From T3Sed10-241 sp036751905 (GTDB lineage Bacteria > Bacteroidota > Bacteroidia > Flavobacteriales_D > Cryomorphaceae), in NCBI GenBank assembly GCA_036751905.1, contig DAIOTP010000001.1, positions 38,294 to 102,293 on the forward strand: a stretch of DNA of 64,000 bases, written 5' to 3'. Within the stretch, counting starts at the first letter, position 1. Each line of letters begins with the position of its first letter. Below are positions 44,814 to 53,360 of this stretch, one piece after another. A program made the position numbers and the translations under genes. The notes below the pieces were generated by a model. That model saw only the letters and a list, made by a program, of their open reading frames with translations, did not search any database and was not told where the DNA came from.

Positions 44814-47768
44814 CTACCGCCTTTGTTGGCCCTGCCTCAGCAAGGTGAGATTTCCCGTCTCAACCTTCTGTACACTGGGCAGTATAAGTTCGTAAAAGTA
44901 GACCCCCTCACTCAAATCTTCCGGATCCCAGCCGCGGCCATTGCGTTGTTTTTGGTATTGATCCACATTGTCTTGCTCAAATACCAGCTTTCCCCAGCGG
45001 TTGAAAACCTTTAAGCGTGCCTCCGGAAATTTATCAAGATCCACAATATCCCAGGTGTCATTGCGGCCATCTCCATTTGGGGTAACCACGTTTGGAATGA
45101 TATAACTGCAGTGCTTGCCCACAAATGTGACGCTGCCTTCGCCCACTGGGCACACACCAAAATTGTCGACGACACGCGCTTCAACCAAATGGGTTTCTAA
45201 AGCCTCAAAGGTTTCTTTTTCAAAAACAATGGTGCCAACAGTCACAGCCTGTGGATCATTGTTGACCGACCATATATAATCGCCAGTAAAGTCACCTTGC
45301 ACAGTGGCCCTCAACTGCAGTGAGTCTATATCCACGCAAAATGCAGGATTTTGAGGTGTTACGCTGACCACGGGCTGCTCAACAAAGCGTACGGCTCCGC
45401 GCTCTTCGTCATCAGGGCAACGGCTATCGGTAAAAATCACTTCATAGCGGCCATACAGTGTTGAAGTAACGCTTGTAATTTGCCCGGTTGGATTGCTGAA
45501 GCTCAGGTTTTCGGTCGGTGACGACCAGGTGCCGTTGCCAGGTGGGTCAATGGTCACTTCCAGGGCTGGGTATTGCAATCCACAAATGGTATCGCCTTCA
45601 ATCGTGAGTTGTATCGCCACCACGTCCGATTGGTCCACAGCAGACCCGCAATGCCCAGTAAGTGCAAGCTGGTAAATTCCTGTTTGATCAGCCACTATGC
45701 TGTAATCGGTCGTATTGATGACTTCACCATTGTAGGTCCACTGAATTTGGAAGTTCTGAGAATTCGGAAATTGTGGACCTGCATCGAAAACGATATTGGC
45801 ATTGTTGCACAACACGGTATCTGTAACAAAGGGTTGTATCTGTGGGTCGGGCCTAAAATCGATTTGGGCAATGTCGGTATAACCACAATTGGCATCCGTG
45901 AAGAGGAATTGATAAATGCCATGGTCATTGACCTCCACATCGGCAAAACCAAAAGGCTGGCCTTCGAAAGTGGCACTGCTATTGGCAGTAGGGCCTGTGA
46001 CAAACTCCCAGGTGCCGCCACCCTGTGCATTCTGCATAACAAGGCCGTGGGTGAGGTCGCAAGCAAGCGAATTGCTAGCTACAACAAGCGGTCGGACATA
46101 CACATTGAATGTGGTATCATGGAGACAACCAAAAGAATCCTCGGCTACGAAAGTGAAGAAGTTGTTGCCTTGTGCTGAGGGAAGCACCGTGACAATGGTA
46201 TCATTGTTTTCGACAATATCGATATTGTCAAGCCAATAAGCGTTTACAATTTGTGGTGTGTAGTAAATTGTATCGATTGTAAACAAAGGATTGAAATTCA
46301 AGGCCCAACTGAAAAGAAACCCGTCATCCTGAGGCAGGTGATCTGTAAATTTCAACCTCCACAAGCCATTTACAGGGCAGCCAATCAGGTTGTCAAAACT
46401 GTCAAAAGCCGAATAGGTGCCGGGTGACATTGAATTGCCAGGTGGTGTACCGGCAATGACGTAATTGTCCTGCTCATCTTCATCAAGCATGGTGCCCCAT
46501 ACCGCAGTTGGTGAAAAACAATAATCTGCACCAACTCCTGGTATGCCATTCGACCCGGGTGTGTCAATTGGAGCACCAAGGTAGGTAGTTCCGCTGCCAG
46601 GAAACTCTTTCAGAATTACCTCCTGACCAGTTGGGCAAATAAGAACAATTTCAAGATCTCCTAAAAAAGAGTGCTCCATATTTGTACATACTTCCAAAAA
46701 ATCATCAGTTGATTCAATAATTGGGTTGTTGCTGTATCCAAAAATATCGATTTGGCTGAAATACGATGTTACTTGTCCTTGAGGGACATCGGGAAGGGCA
46801 ATACTGTCTGTGAAGTTAAAGTTCAAATTGACTGCACTTGTGGCAGGTCCAACTCCCACAGTGTCCAAAGCAAGTATGCCGCCTGTAATCCTCGTACTGT
46901 CGGCTATGCACAGGGTATCACCAAATACGATGTTTGAAAAGATAGGTCTTGGAGCAGCGAGCAAGTAGGCCTCGTAACGCTCCATGCGTCCATTGATATC
47001 TATGATGCTCAAGCGTGCGAAGTGGCCTCCTGGATTTTGATACACATGGGTGAACGATGTGAGGTTAATTCCCTCCGCCACAGTGCCATCACCCATATCC
47101 CATATATAATTGCACTCTTCCGCAAGCTGTTCATAACCATTGCCAGTAGCATTGGACAATGGAAAGTTGGGCACAGCAGTGAATTTGAGTGTATCCAAAA
47201 AACAGTGGGTAATCACATTCTTACCTTCCAGGCCAGGAATTTCCTCTTCCAGAAGCTCTTGAGGAGGAGCAATGATAACATTGGCAGTGAAGGGCTGCTG
47301 TTCCTGTACGCATGTAATTCTGGCCCTGAAGCCTTGTCCTGAACTCTCGGGCCCGGAAAGGAATACAAATGTGAGACAGCTTGATGTGGTGGTGAAAAAA
47401 ACACCGCTGGGGTCTGTTGCCGAATTAAAGACCCCGATCAATGGCGCGGCTGTTGAGTTGCCCTCGTAGACGTATAGCTCGCTATTGCTATCCACGTCCC
47501 ATATGCTCGTAAGCGCTGAGTTGGTAGGCAATATCGCGAATTGCAATGGGTTGTCATCCAAAGTAATAAAGCAAACGGTTATTTCATGGGATTCATTGGG
47601 CAGATAAGCCCCATCATTGGCTTCACTGTCTGTAAGCACCAGCACAGTTTGGCAACTGTTTGCATTTTGAGTGCCGCCAAGTGAAATGGGAAAAGTTTGG
47701 GCTTTTACAGCACCGATGCAGCTTCCAAACAATGTCGCGGCAATTGCGATTGATTTCAATTTCTTCAT
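44814..47768 (-). CDS. Large secreted protein with CUB-like, PKD and P-domain-like modules and T9SS type B sorting domain
   Basis: This predicted 984-residue surface protein has a signal peptide MKKLKSIAIAATLFG...VKA. A CUB-like beta domain follows at about 25-135. A PKD domain is near 210-270 (YIWDMGDGTVAEG), and a proprotein-convertase P-domain-like segment lies at about 350-490 (HSFLGDLEIVLICP and WRLKFTDHLPQDDGFLFSWA). More Ig-like units follow. The C-terminal CHU_C domain is at about 889-984 (IPNVVTPNGDGRNDTW, FNRWGKLVFEQ). It is probably anchored on the surface after T9SS export; no enzymatic motif was seen. The ATG at 47768 gives the signal peptide; the open frame extends to 47822 without adding one. 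Confidence 0.88.
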   Translation of the reverse strand: MKKLKSIAIAATLFGSCIGAVKAQTFPISLGGTQNANSCQTVLVLTDSEANDGAYLPNESHEITVCFITLDDNPLQFAILPTNSALTSIWDVDSNSELYVYEGNSTAAPLIGVFNSATDPSGVFFTTTSSCLTFVFLSGPESSGQGFRARITCVQEQQPFTANVIIAPPQELLEEEIPGLEGKNVITHCFLDTLKFTAVPNFPLSNATGNGYEQLAEECNYIWDMGDGTVAEGINLTSFTHVYQNPGGHFARLSIIDINGRMERYEAYLLAAPRPIFSNIVFGDTLCIADSTRITGGILALDTVGVGPATSAVNLNFNFTDSIALPDVPQGQVTSYFSQIDIFGYSNNPIIESTDDFLEVCTNMEHSFLGDLEIVLICPTGQEVILKEFPGSGTTYLGAPIDTPGSNGIPGVGADYCFSPTAVWGTMLDEDEQDNYVIAGTPPGNSMSPGTYSAFDSFDNLIGCPVNGLWRLKFTDHLPQDDGFLFSWALNFNPLFTIDTIYYTPQIVNAYWLDNIDIVENNDTIVTVLPSAQGNNFFTFVAEDSFGCLHDTTFNVYVRPLVVASNSLACDLTHGLVMQNAQGGGTWEFVTGPTANSSATFEGQPFGFADVEVNDHGIYQFLFTDANCGYTDIAQIDFRPDPQIQPFVTDTVLCNNANIVFDAGPQFPNSQNFQIQWTYNGEVINTTDYSIVADQTGIYQLALTGHCGSAVDQSDVVAIQLTIEGDTICGLQYPALEVTIDPPGNGTWSSPTENLSFSNPTGQITSVTSTLYGRYEVIFTDSRCPDDEERGAVRFVEQPVVSVTPQNPAFCVDIDSLQLRATVQGDFTGDYIWSVNNDPQAVTVGTIVFEKETFEALETHLVEARVVDNFGVCPVGEGSVTFVGKHCSYIIPNVVTPNGDGRNDTWDIVDLDKFPEARLKVFNRWGKLVFEQDNVDQYQKQRNGRGWDPEDLSEGVYFYELILPSVQKVETGNLTLLRQGQQRR

Positions 47769-47787
47769 GTACCTTCTGTCTAGGAAA

Positions 47788-48186
47788 TTAACGATGCGCT
47801 TTTTCAGATGCTCCCCGCTCATACTTCTTCACAAATGCATCATTGCTCCAAAGCACCAACAACTTATTACTTCCTTTGATCTGGTAGGCCTTGGAAAGGT
47901 GCCGGTCTGGGAGGATATCGAGCTCAAGGATATTGATGTTGTTCAAGTCTTTGATGCGCAATATTTTTGTTTCGGGTATATACTTTTCGCGGCTATTGGC
48001 CAGATCAACAACAGTATATCCATGATCCAGAAAATACGTCCAGTAGGCAAGAATTTGCGGTTGCGTGCTTTGTAGTTCTGCGATACGCTTTTGATCGAAT
48101 TTGGCGAGAAGCCTTTGGTCGTAATTGCTTTGCGCCAATATAACCGCTGCGCTAAAAACAAGAAAGGTGGTAAGCAAAAATTTCAT
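47788..48186 (-). CDS. Small secreted protein of unknown function
   Basis: The 132-residue product has a clear signal peptide (KFLLTTFLVFSAAVILAQ, 2-19) and a mature part with LQSTQPQILAYWTYFLDHGY and a basic C-terminus. I recognise this only as a small conserved type in Bacteroidota; no function can be given. I chose ATG 48186. The open frame to 48441 lacks similarity and passes through the promoter box. It lies 19 bases before the large T9SS protein gene on the same strand, so it may be co-transcribed and could assist that protein. Confidence 0.72.
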   Translation of the reverse strand: MKFLLTTFLVFSAAVILAQSNYDQRLLAKFDQKRIAELQSTQPQILAYWTYFLDHGYTVVDLANSREKYIPETKILRIKDLNNINILELDILPDRHLSKAYQIKGSNKLLVLWSNDAFVKKYERGASEKAHR

Positions 48187-48253
48187 TTCTGAAGATTGTA
48201 ATTTGATGGCATTTTTACACTTGCCCGCAAGAAGAAAACTCCTTGCCGAGAAA

Positions 48254-48261
48254 CAAAGATA
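48254..48261 (-). promoter_or_regulatory. -7 promoter box (TATCTTTG) for the small secreted protein and T9SS gene
   Basis: Perfect TAnnTTTG match on the minus strand, 67 bases before the ATG at 48186. Confidence 0.45.
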
Positions 48262-48458
48262 ACGGAATCTACGCTCCTTGACGATGAGGAATGGCGAAGG
48301 TGGCACAAAAGGCTGGGAAAAATGAATCAATTGCGGGTTAACTGCACACAGATGTTCCGACCCCTTCGGATTTCTGGTGCGCAAAACCTTTAAATATAAT
48401 ACGGTGTTAGTGCTCCTGGTATTTGTACACCAAAAGCGCATAGCACACTATTTTACTG

Positions 48459-48466
48459 TAATTTTG
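48459..48466 (+). promoter_or_regulatory. -7 promoter box (TAATTTTG) for lepA
   Basis: Perfect TAnnTTTG match followed by C, only 4 bases before the lepA ATG, implying that transcription starts at or just beside the start codon. Confidence 0.55.
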
Positions 48467-48470
48467 CTAC

Positions 48471-50258
48471 ATGAAGCACATCCGAAACTTTTGTATCATC
48501 GCCCACATTGATCATGGTAAGAGCACACTGGCCGACAGGCTCTTGCACTTTACGGGTACCATTTCGGACCGCGAACTCCAAGAGCAAACGCTCGACGATA
48601 TGGACCTGGAGCGCGAGCGTGGAATCACCATCAAGAGCCACGCCATTCAGATGGAGTACATGTATGAGGGGGAGAAGTACATTCTGAACTTGATCGATAC
48701 GCCCGGCCACGTCGATTTTTCATATGAAGTATCGCGGAGCATCGCTGCCTGTGAAGGGGCCTTGCTCATTGTGGACGCCACCCAGGGCATTCAGGCGCAA
48801 ACCATCAGTAACTTGTACCTGGCCCTGGAGCATGACCTTGAAATCATCCCTATCCTTAACAAGATGGACCTCGACAGCGCTATGCCCGAGGAAGTAACCG
48901 ACCAAATTGTAGACCTTATTGGCTGCGATCCCGACGATGTGATACCCGCCAGCGGCAAAACCGGCATGGGTGTGGAAGCCATCCTCAAAGCAGTGATTGA
49001 TCGCGTTCCCGCACCGGTTGGTGACCCTGAAGCCCCTTTACAGGCCATGATTTTTGACTCTGTATTCAACTCATTCAGAGGTATCATTGCTTACTTCCGC
49101 ATCAAGAATGGCACCCTGCGCAAAGGCGATAAGGTAAAATTCTTCAATACCGGCAAGCAGTATTATGCCGATGAAATAGGAACGCTCAAGCTGACTCCCT
49201 TCCCGAGGAAAGAGCTATTTGCGGGCGATGTAGGCTACATCATTTCCGGAATCAAAGAAGCCAAAGAGGTGAAGGTGGGTGACACCATCACCCTGGTTGA
49301 TCGCCCCAGCCAAGAAATGATTAAGGGTTTTGAGGATGTGAAGCCCATGGTTTTTGCGGGCATCTATCCTGTCGACACCGATGAATTTGAAGAACTGCGC
49401 AGTTCCCTGGAAAAATTGCAGCTCAACGACGCCTCTCTTGTGTACGAACCCGAATCGTCGGCGGCCTTGGGTTTTGGCTTTCGCTGCGGATTTTTGGGGA
49501 TGCTCCATATGGAAATTGTTCAGGAGCGGTTGGAGCGCGAATTTGACATGACGGTAATTACCACGGTACCCAACGTGGGTTACCGCGCCACCACCACCAA
49601 GGGCGAGGACCTCGTTATCAACAACCCAAGCGAACTCCCCGATCCCAGCACCATTGCCAGTGTTGAAGAGCCTTTCATCAAGGCGCAGATCATCAGCAAA
49701 AGTGAATATGTGGGCCAAATTATGACCCTCTGCATCGAAAAGCGCGGCATCCTCACCAACCAGGTGTACCTCACCTCGGATCGTGTGGAGTTGAGTTTTG
49801 AAATTCCGATGGGCGAAATCGTTTTCGACTTTTACGACAAATTGAAAACCATTTCACGCGGCTATGCTTCATTCGATTATCACCCCATTGGCTACCGCGA
49901 AAGTAAACTCGTGAAGCTCGACATCCTGCTCAATGGTGATCAGGTCGATGCCCTTTCGGCATTGATACACCGCGACAATGCCTTTGACCTTGGCAAGCGC
50001 ATTTGTGCAAAGTTGCGTGAGCTCATTCCCCGCCAGCAATTTGAAATTGCCATTCAGGCAGCCATAGGTACCAAGGTTATTGCAAGAGAAACGGTGAGGG
50101 CGCTCCGCAAAGACGTAACTGCCAAATGTTACGGAGGTGACATTTCGCGAAAGCGCAAGCTCCTCGAGAAGCAAAAGAAAGGCAAGAAGCGCATGCGCCA
50201 GGTGGGCAATGTGGAAGTGCCGCAAACGGCGTTTTTGGCGGTGCTGCAGTTGGATTGA
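48471..50258 (+). CDS. lepA: Elongation factor 4 (LepA)
   Basis: LepA is a ribosome-binding GTPase that affects translocation and 30S assembly. The 595-residue protein starts HIRNFCIIAHIDHGKSTLADRLL (G1 loop), with DTPGHVDFSYEV (G3), NKMDLDSA (G4), and the LepA-specific C-terminal domain (KRKLLEKQKKGKKRMRQVG, then VPQTAFLAVL). Length and motifs are standard for the family. It is a single-gene unit with its own promoter and a strong intrinsic terminator after it. Confidence 0.97.
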   Translation: MKHIRNFCIIAHIDHGKSTLADRLLHFTGTISDRELQEQTLDDMDLERERGITIKSHAIQMEYMYEGEKYILNLIDTPGHVDFSYEVSRSIAACEGALLIVDATQGIQAQTISNLYLALEHDLEIIPILNKMDLDSAMPEEVTDQIVDLIGCDPDDVIPASGKTGMGVEAILKAVIDRVPAPVGDPEAPLQAMIFDSVFNSFRGIIAYFRIKNGTLRKGDKVKFFNTGKQYYADEIGTLKLTPFPRKELFAGDVGYIISGIKEAKEVKVGDTITLVDRPSQEMIKGFEDVKPMVFAGIYPVDTDEFEELRSSLEKLQLNDASLVYEPESSAALGFGFRCGFLGMLHMEIVQERLEREFDMTVITTVPNVGYRATTTKGEDLVINNPSELPDPSTIASVEEPFIKAQIISKSEYVGQIMTLCIEKRGILTNQVYLTSDRVELSFEIPMGEIVFDFYDKLKTISRGYASFDYHPIGYRESKLVKLDILLNGDQVDALSALIHRDNAFDLGKRICAKLRELIPRQQFEIAIQAAIGTKVIARETVRALRKDVTAKCYGGDISRKRKLLEKQKKGKKRMRQVGNVEVPQTAFLAVLQLD

Positions 50259-50283
50259 TTCGCATTTGTTACATACGGCGCTA

Positions 50284-50310
50284 CGCAGCATTAGCAATGC
50301 TGCGCTTTTT
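50284..50310 (+). terminator. Intrinsic terminator after lepA
   Basis: CGCAGCATT-AGC-AATGCTGCG forms a perfect 9-bp stem with a 3-base loop, followed by C and TTTTT. It lies 25 bases after the lepA stop. Confidence 0.88.
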
Positions 50311-50396
50311 AAGCTCCTCATCAGAAAATCTTTCCTTTGCCTGTAACGTTTGCCCTCACCCGAACGTCACACTCCCAAACCAAGCGCACCCGCGCC

Positions 50397-50882
50397 ATGA
50401 CCGTTGAAGAGTATAACCACTGTGTAGATGCCCATGCCGATGGCCTGTATCGATTCATGCTCAAGCATGTACGCGATATGGAGCAGGCGAAAGATCTGGT
50501 ACAGGAGGCTTTCGCCAAAATGTGGGTGAAAATAGCCGAAGTGGATGGCCAAAAAGCCAAAAGTTACCTCTTCAGTACGGCGTACCACACCATGATCGAC
50601 CAGCTGCGCAGGGCCAAAAAACAGGGCAAGTTTGATGAGGTAGATGTGCGCAAACTTTCACATGACGGTCAGTACAGTGACTTGAACGAATTGCTCCACC
50701 TCGCGCTGGAAACATTGCCTGAAGTGCAGAAATCCGTGGTGCTGCTCCGCGATTACGAAGGCTACAGCTACGCCGAGATAGGCGAAATTTGCAGCTTGAG
50801 CGAAGCCCAGGTCAAAGTGTACATTTTTAGGGCCCGCAAAACGCTGAAAGACTACATCGGCAGCATAGAAAACATTGTGTAA
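50397..50882 (+). CDS. ECF-type RNA polymerase sigma factor
   Basis: The 161-residue protein has sigma region 2 (LYRFMLKHVRDMEQAKDLVQEAF and the AKSYLFSTAYHTMIDQLR stretch) and region 4 (LPEVQKSVVLLRDYEGYSYAEIGEI, then AQVKVYIFRARKTLKDYI). The ATG at 50397 starts at the family N-terminus. The next gene overlaps its stop by one base (TAATG) and encodes a membrane-anchored protein of the anti-sigma type, so this is probably an envelope-responsive sigma/anti-sigma pair. An imperfect box with one extra base, TAACGTTTG, lies at 50344-50352. Confidence 0.92.
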   Translation: MTVEEYNHCVDAHADGLYRFMLKHVRDMEQAKDLVQEAFAKMWVKIAEVDGQKAKSYLFSTAYHTMIDQLRRAKKQGKFDEVDVRKLSHDGQYSDLNELLHLALETLPEVQKSVVLLRDYEGYSYAEIGEICSLSEAQVKVYIFRARKTLKDYIGSIENIV

Positions 50883-52216
50883 TGAAGCCCATCAACCTCC
50901 ATAATTACGAAGCATGGTTTCTCGATTACGTCGAGGGGCGCCTTTCGGCAATTGAGGTGGAGTCATTGCAGCACTTTCTTACAGAACACCCAGAACTTAA
51001 AGCAGAGCTCGACAGTTTTGAACCCATTGTCCTGCCCGCTGTGGCTGCAGCCAGCCTTGATTGGTCGGGGCTCAAAATTCCCGACGATACCGTGTTGAGG
51101 ATGGACGCTCAAGCCCGGGAATGGCTTTACTTTCAAGCAATGGAAGGTGTTGCTAGCCAGCCTGAAATGGCAGCCTTAGACGCATTGACCGAAGACGCCG
51201 AAATGGCCGCTGAATACAGCCATTGGAAAAATGCGCAACTCAAGGCCAACAGTGCCACCCTTGCCCAGCGCGATAAAGATGCCCTCTATCAATTCGGTCT
51301 TGAACGCCCCGTGAGCGATTTCAACTTTGAGGCCTACCTCATTGCCTATGCCGAAGGACTGCTGAGCCCTGTAGAAGTCGATGCGCTCAGCGCTTTTGCA
51401 GAAATGCAAAGAAAAGGACAGAAAGCGCTTCAGCTTGCAGCATTAACACGTCTCGTTCCGCCCAAAGGCATATTTTACCCCGATAAGGCCGGACTTTACC
51501 GCAAAAAAGAGCTGCGCTTTGTGCCATTTTGGTTGCAAAGGGCTGCCGCAGTATTGCTTTTGGTCGCTGCGGGCATTGCTGCCCTATGGTACTTTCCTTC
51601 ACGGCTCGTTGAGCCGAATGATTCCAGTATCGCTGAAAAAAGCAAACACATTGAGCCCAAGCCTCTGGTGCCGACGCTGAGTGCTGACACCCTTCCTGAA
51701 CTTGTGATAAATAAACACTTCGAGAATAACACGATTGAACGCTCATCCCCGATGCACACAGAAACGCTTCAAAACGCGCCTGCACTTGCAGCCAAGTTGC
51801 TCGAGAAGCCCCAACAGGATGATGTTGTTCCGCCAAAATCCCCACCCACTTCTCCCCTGCCGGCTCCTCTCCTGGTGGAGGTGCCCGTTGTGGTATTTTC
51901 CGAAAAGGATGAAATTGCGAGCATTGTTGTGCACGAAGCAGATGCCCCTGAAGGCGCGCTTGAACGTACACAGGCAAGTATCGGTTCCGTGTACTTAACC
52001 GTTCCAGAATTGCTGGCCGAAGGCCTTGCCAAACAACTCAATATAGAAACAACGAAATCAGACGAGTTGGCCCTCGCTTTTGCCCGGCGCATTACCGAAA
52101 AGGCCGCTGAAGTGCTAAAAACAGAAATCAAACGCGATGAAGCAGCTGATGGGGAGCACCTCTCCTATACATTTAGGGTTGGCAACTTCAAAGTGGAACA
52201 CACAAGACGAAAATAA
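50882..52216 (+). CDS. Putative membrane-anchored anti-sigma factor with duplicated N-terminal module
   Basis: The 444-residue protein has a cytoplasmic N-terminal part (about 1-215), one membrane helix at about 220-238, and a long extracytoplasmic Pro-rich part (about 240-444). The cytoplasmic part contains two related units: residues 9-43 (YEAWFLDYVEGRLSAIEVE...) and 149-183 (FEAYLIAYAEGLLSPVEVD...). This YxEGxLSxxEV pattern is the start of many Bacteroidota anti-sigma-like proteins. No zinc-binding HxxxCxxC motif is present. One-base overlap with the ECF sigma gene and the topology support the role; direct binding is inference. Confidence 0.75.
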   Translation: MKPINLHNYEAWFLDYVEGRLSAIEVESLQHFLTEHPELKAELDSFEPIVLPAVAAASLDWSGLKIPDDTVLRMDAQAREWLYFQAMEGVASQPEMAALDALTEDAEMAAEYSHWKNAQLKANSATLAQRDKDALYQFGLERPVSDFNFEAYLIAYAEGLLSPVEVDALSAFAEMQRKGQKALQLAALTRLVPPKGIFYPDKAGLYRKKELRFVPFWLQRAAAVLLLVAAGIAALWYFPSRLVEPNDSSIAEKSKHIEPKPLVPTLSADTLPELVINKHFENNTIERSSPMHTETLQNAPALAAKLLEKPQQDDVVPPKSPPTSPLPAPLLVEVPVVVFSEKDEIASIVVHEADAPEGALERTQASIGSVYLTVPELLAEGLAKQLNIETTKSDELALAFARRITEKAAEVLKTEIKRDEAADGEHLSYTFRVGNFKVEHTRRK

Positions 52217-52275
52217 CTGTGTAACTTTTGAATGAACCCGTCCGTCACATGCTCAAAACCTACAATAAACGCCTT

Positions 52276-53181
52276 ATGAAAAAGCTACTTACCCTGATGA
52301 TTTGCCTTTGCATTGGAGGCGTCATTTCCGCTCAACAGGATTCTACCGATGTCATTGGCACCATGAAAGCCGAAACAGACCTGAAAGTAGTAAAGATTGA
52401 AACCGATTCTGAATTCAAACGTGATGGATCTCAAACTGACACTACACGAATTCAGTTCGGCAACAAGTTTATCACCATCATTACCAAAGGCGCTGACGAC
52501 GAAGATGTGGAAGTAACGGTGACCAAAAAATCACGTGGAGAGAAAGCTGAACTTACTTGGTGGAATGGCATTGACCTTGGCTTAAACAGCTTTATGGATG
52601 CCAATTACAACTTTGGTTTGGAAGGCGAATTTGATTTCCTGAATCCGCGCACACTACAGTCCCGCTACATCAGTGCAAATTTTGCAGCTGTGAAGCTTCG
52701 TTTGATAGGCGACTATGTTGGCATTACTACTGGAATGACCATTCAGATTTACAACTTCAAATACGGTGGCAGCAACATTTTTGCCCTTGGTGACAGCCTA
52801 TACGCGTTCCCAAGTGGTGATATAAACCTCAACAAGAACAAGCTGAGGGCCGAATACTTTGGGATACCACTGCTTATGGAATTCAACACCTCTCTTGATC
52901 CATCCAGGAGCTTCCACATTACTGCCGGAGTGGTGGGCAAGGTGCGCATGGGCAACATGTACAAAATTCGCGGGGAGATAGACGATGATCGCTTCAAGGA
53001 TACATTCAAAGGCGAGCTTGGATTGAACAGATGGGCATTGGACGGTGTGCTCCGGGTGGGATATGGCCGATTTACCGTATTTGGGCAGGTAGGTTTACTG
53101 CCCATGTTTTCAAGCAACAACGCCCCAGATATCTATACTTTTGCAGCCGGTTTCGCGATCAATCTTAACGACATGGATTGA
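52276..53181 (+). CDS. Outer-membrane beta-barrel protein
   Basis: The 301-residue product has a signal peptide (KKLLTLMICLCIGGVISAQ), an acidic linker, and from about residue 100 a series of amphipathic strands ending with TFAAGFAINLND, typical of porin-like OMP_b-brl proteins of Bacteroidota. The role is unknown. It lies 60 bases after the putative anti-sigma gene on the same strand, so it may be a member or target of that sigma unit. ATG 52276 is chosen for the signal peptide; a longer frame begins at 52228. Confidence 0.82.
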   Translation: MKKLLTLMICLCIGGVISAQQDSTDVIGTMKAETDLKVVKIETDSEFKRDGSQTDTTRIQFGNKFITIITKGADDEDVEVTVTKKSRGEKAELTWWNGIDLGLNSFMDANYNFGLEGEFDFLNPRTLQSRYISANFAAVKLRLIGDYVGITTGMTIQIYNFKYGGSNIFALGDSLYAFPSGDINLNKNKLRAEYFGIPLLMEFNTSLDPSRSFHITAGVVGKVRMGNMYKIRGEIDDDRFKDTFKGELGLNRWALDGVLRVGYGRFTVFGQVGLLPMFSSNNAPDIYTFAAGFAINLNDMD

Positions 53182-53207
53182 CCAATTCAACATCCTAATC
53201 TGTGCGC

Positions 53208-53230
53208 TGAGCAGGCCAAAGGCCTGCTCA
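53208..53230 (+). terminator. Perfect hairpin after the sigma/anti-sigma/barrel unit
   Basis: TGAGCAGGCC-AAA-GGCCTGCTCA is a perfect 10-bp stem with a 3-base loop, 26 bases after the stop at 53181. The following bases (AACATTTAAGG) contain only a short T stretch, so termination may be imperfect. It separates this unit from the light-response block. Confidence 0.6.
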
Positions 53231-53256
53231 AACATTTAAGGTAGCGTCGCTTTAAA

Positions 53257-53287
53257 TTTGCTTTGTTTAATAATACGCGTACTTTTG
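53257..53287 (+). promoter_or_regulatory. Promoter of the B12-binding MerR regulator (TTTG-19 bp-TACTTTTG)
   Basis: TTTG at 53257-53260 and TACTTTTG at 53280-53287 are separated by 19 bases, the canonical Bacteroidota -33/-7 arrangement. The -7 box sits in a longer core, CGTACTTTTGTTCA (53278-53291), which recurs in front of the ECF sigma gene at 54400. The implied leader is about 70 bases. Confidence 0.6.
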
Positions 53288-53360
53288 TTCACAATTACCG
53301 CCCTTTACTTAAACACTTTTGCGGGTTTTTCGTTAAAGTAGCAGCACAGATAGGATTGAC

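Noticed and set aside
53182..53360. Cobalamin riboswitch upstream of the B12-type regulator
   Set aside because: No B12-box-like sequence was seen; the hairpin at 53208-53230 is upstream of the promoter and better explained as a terminator of the preceding unit.
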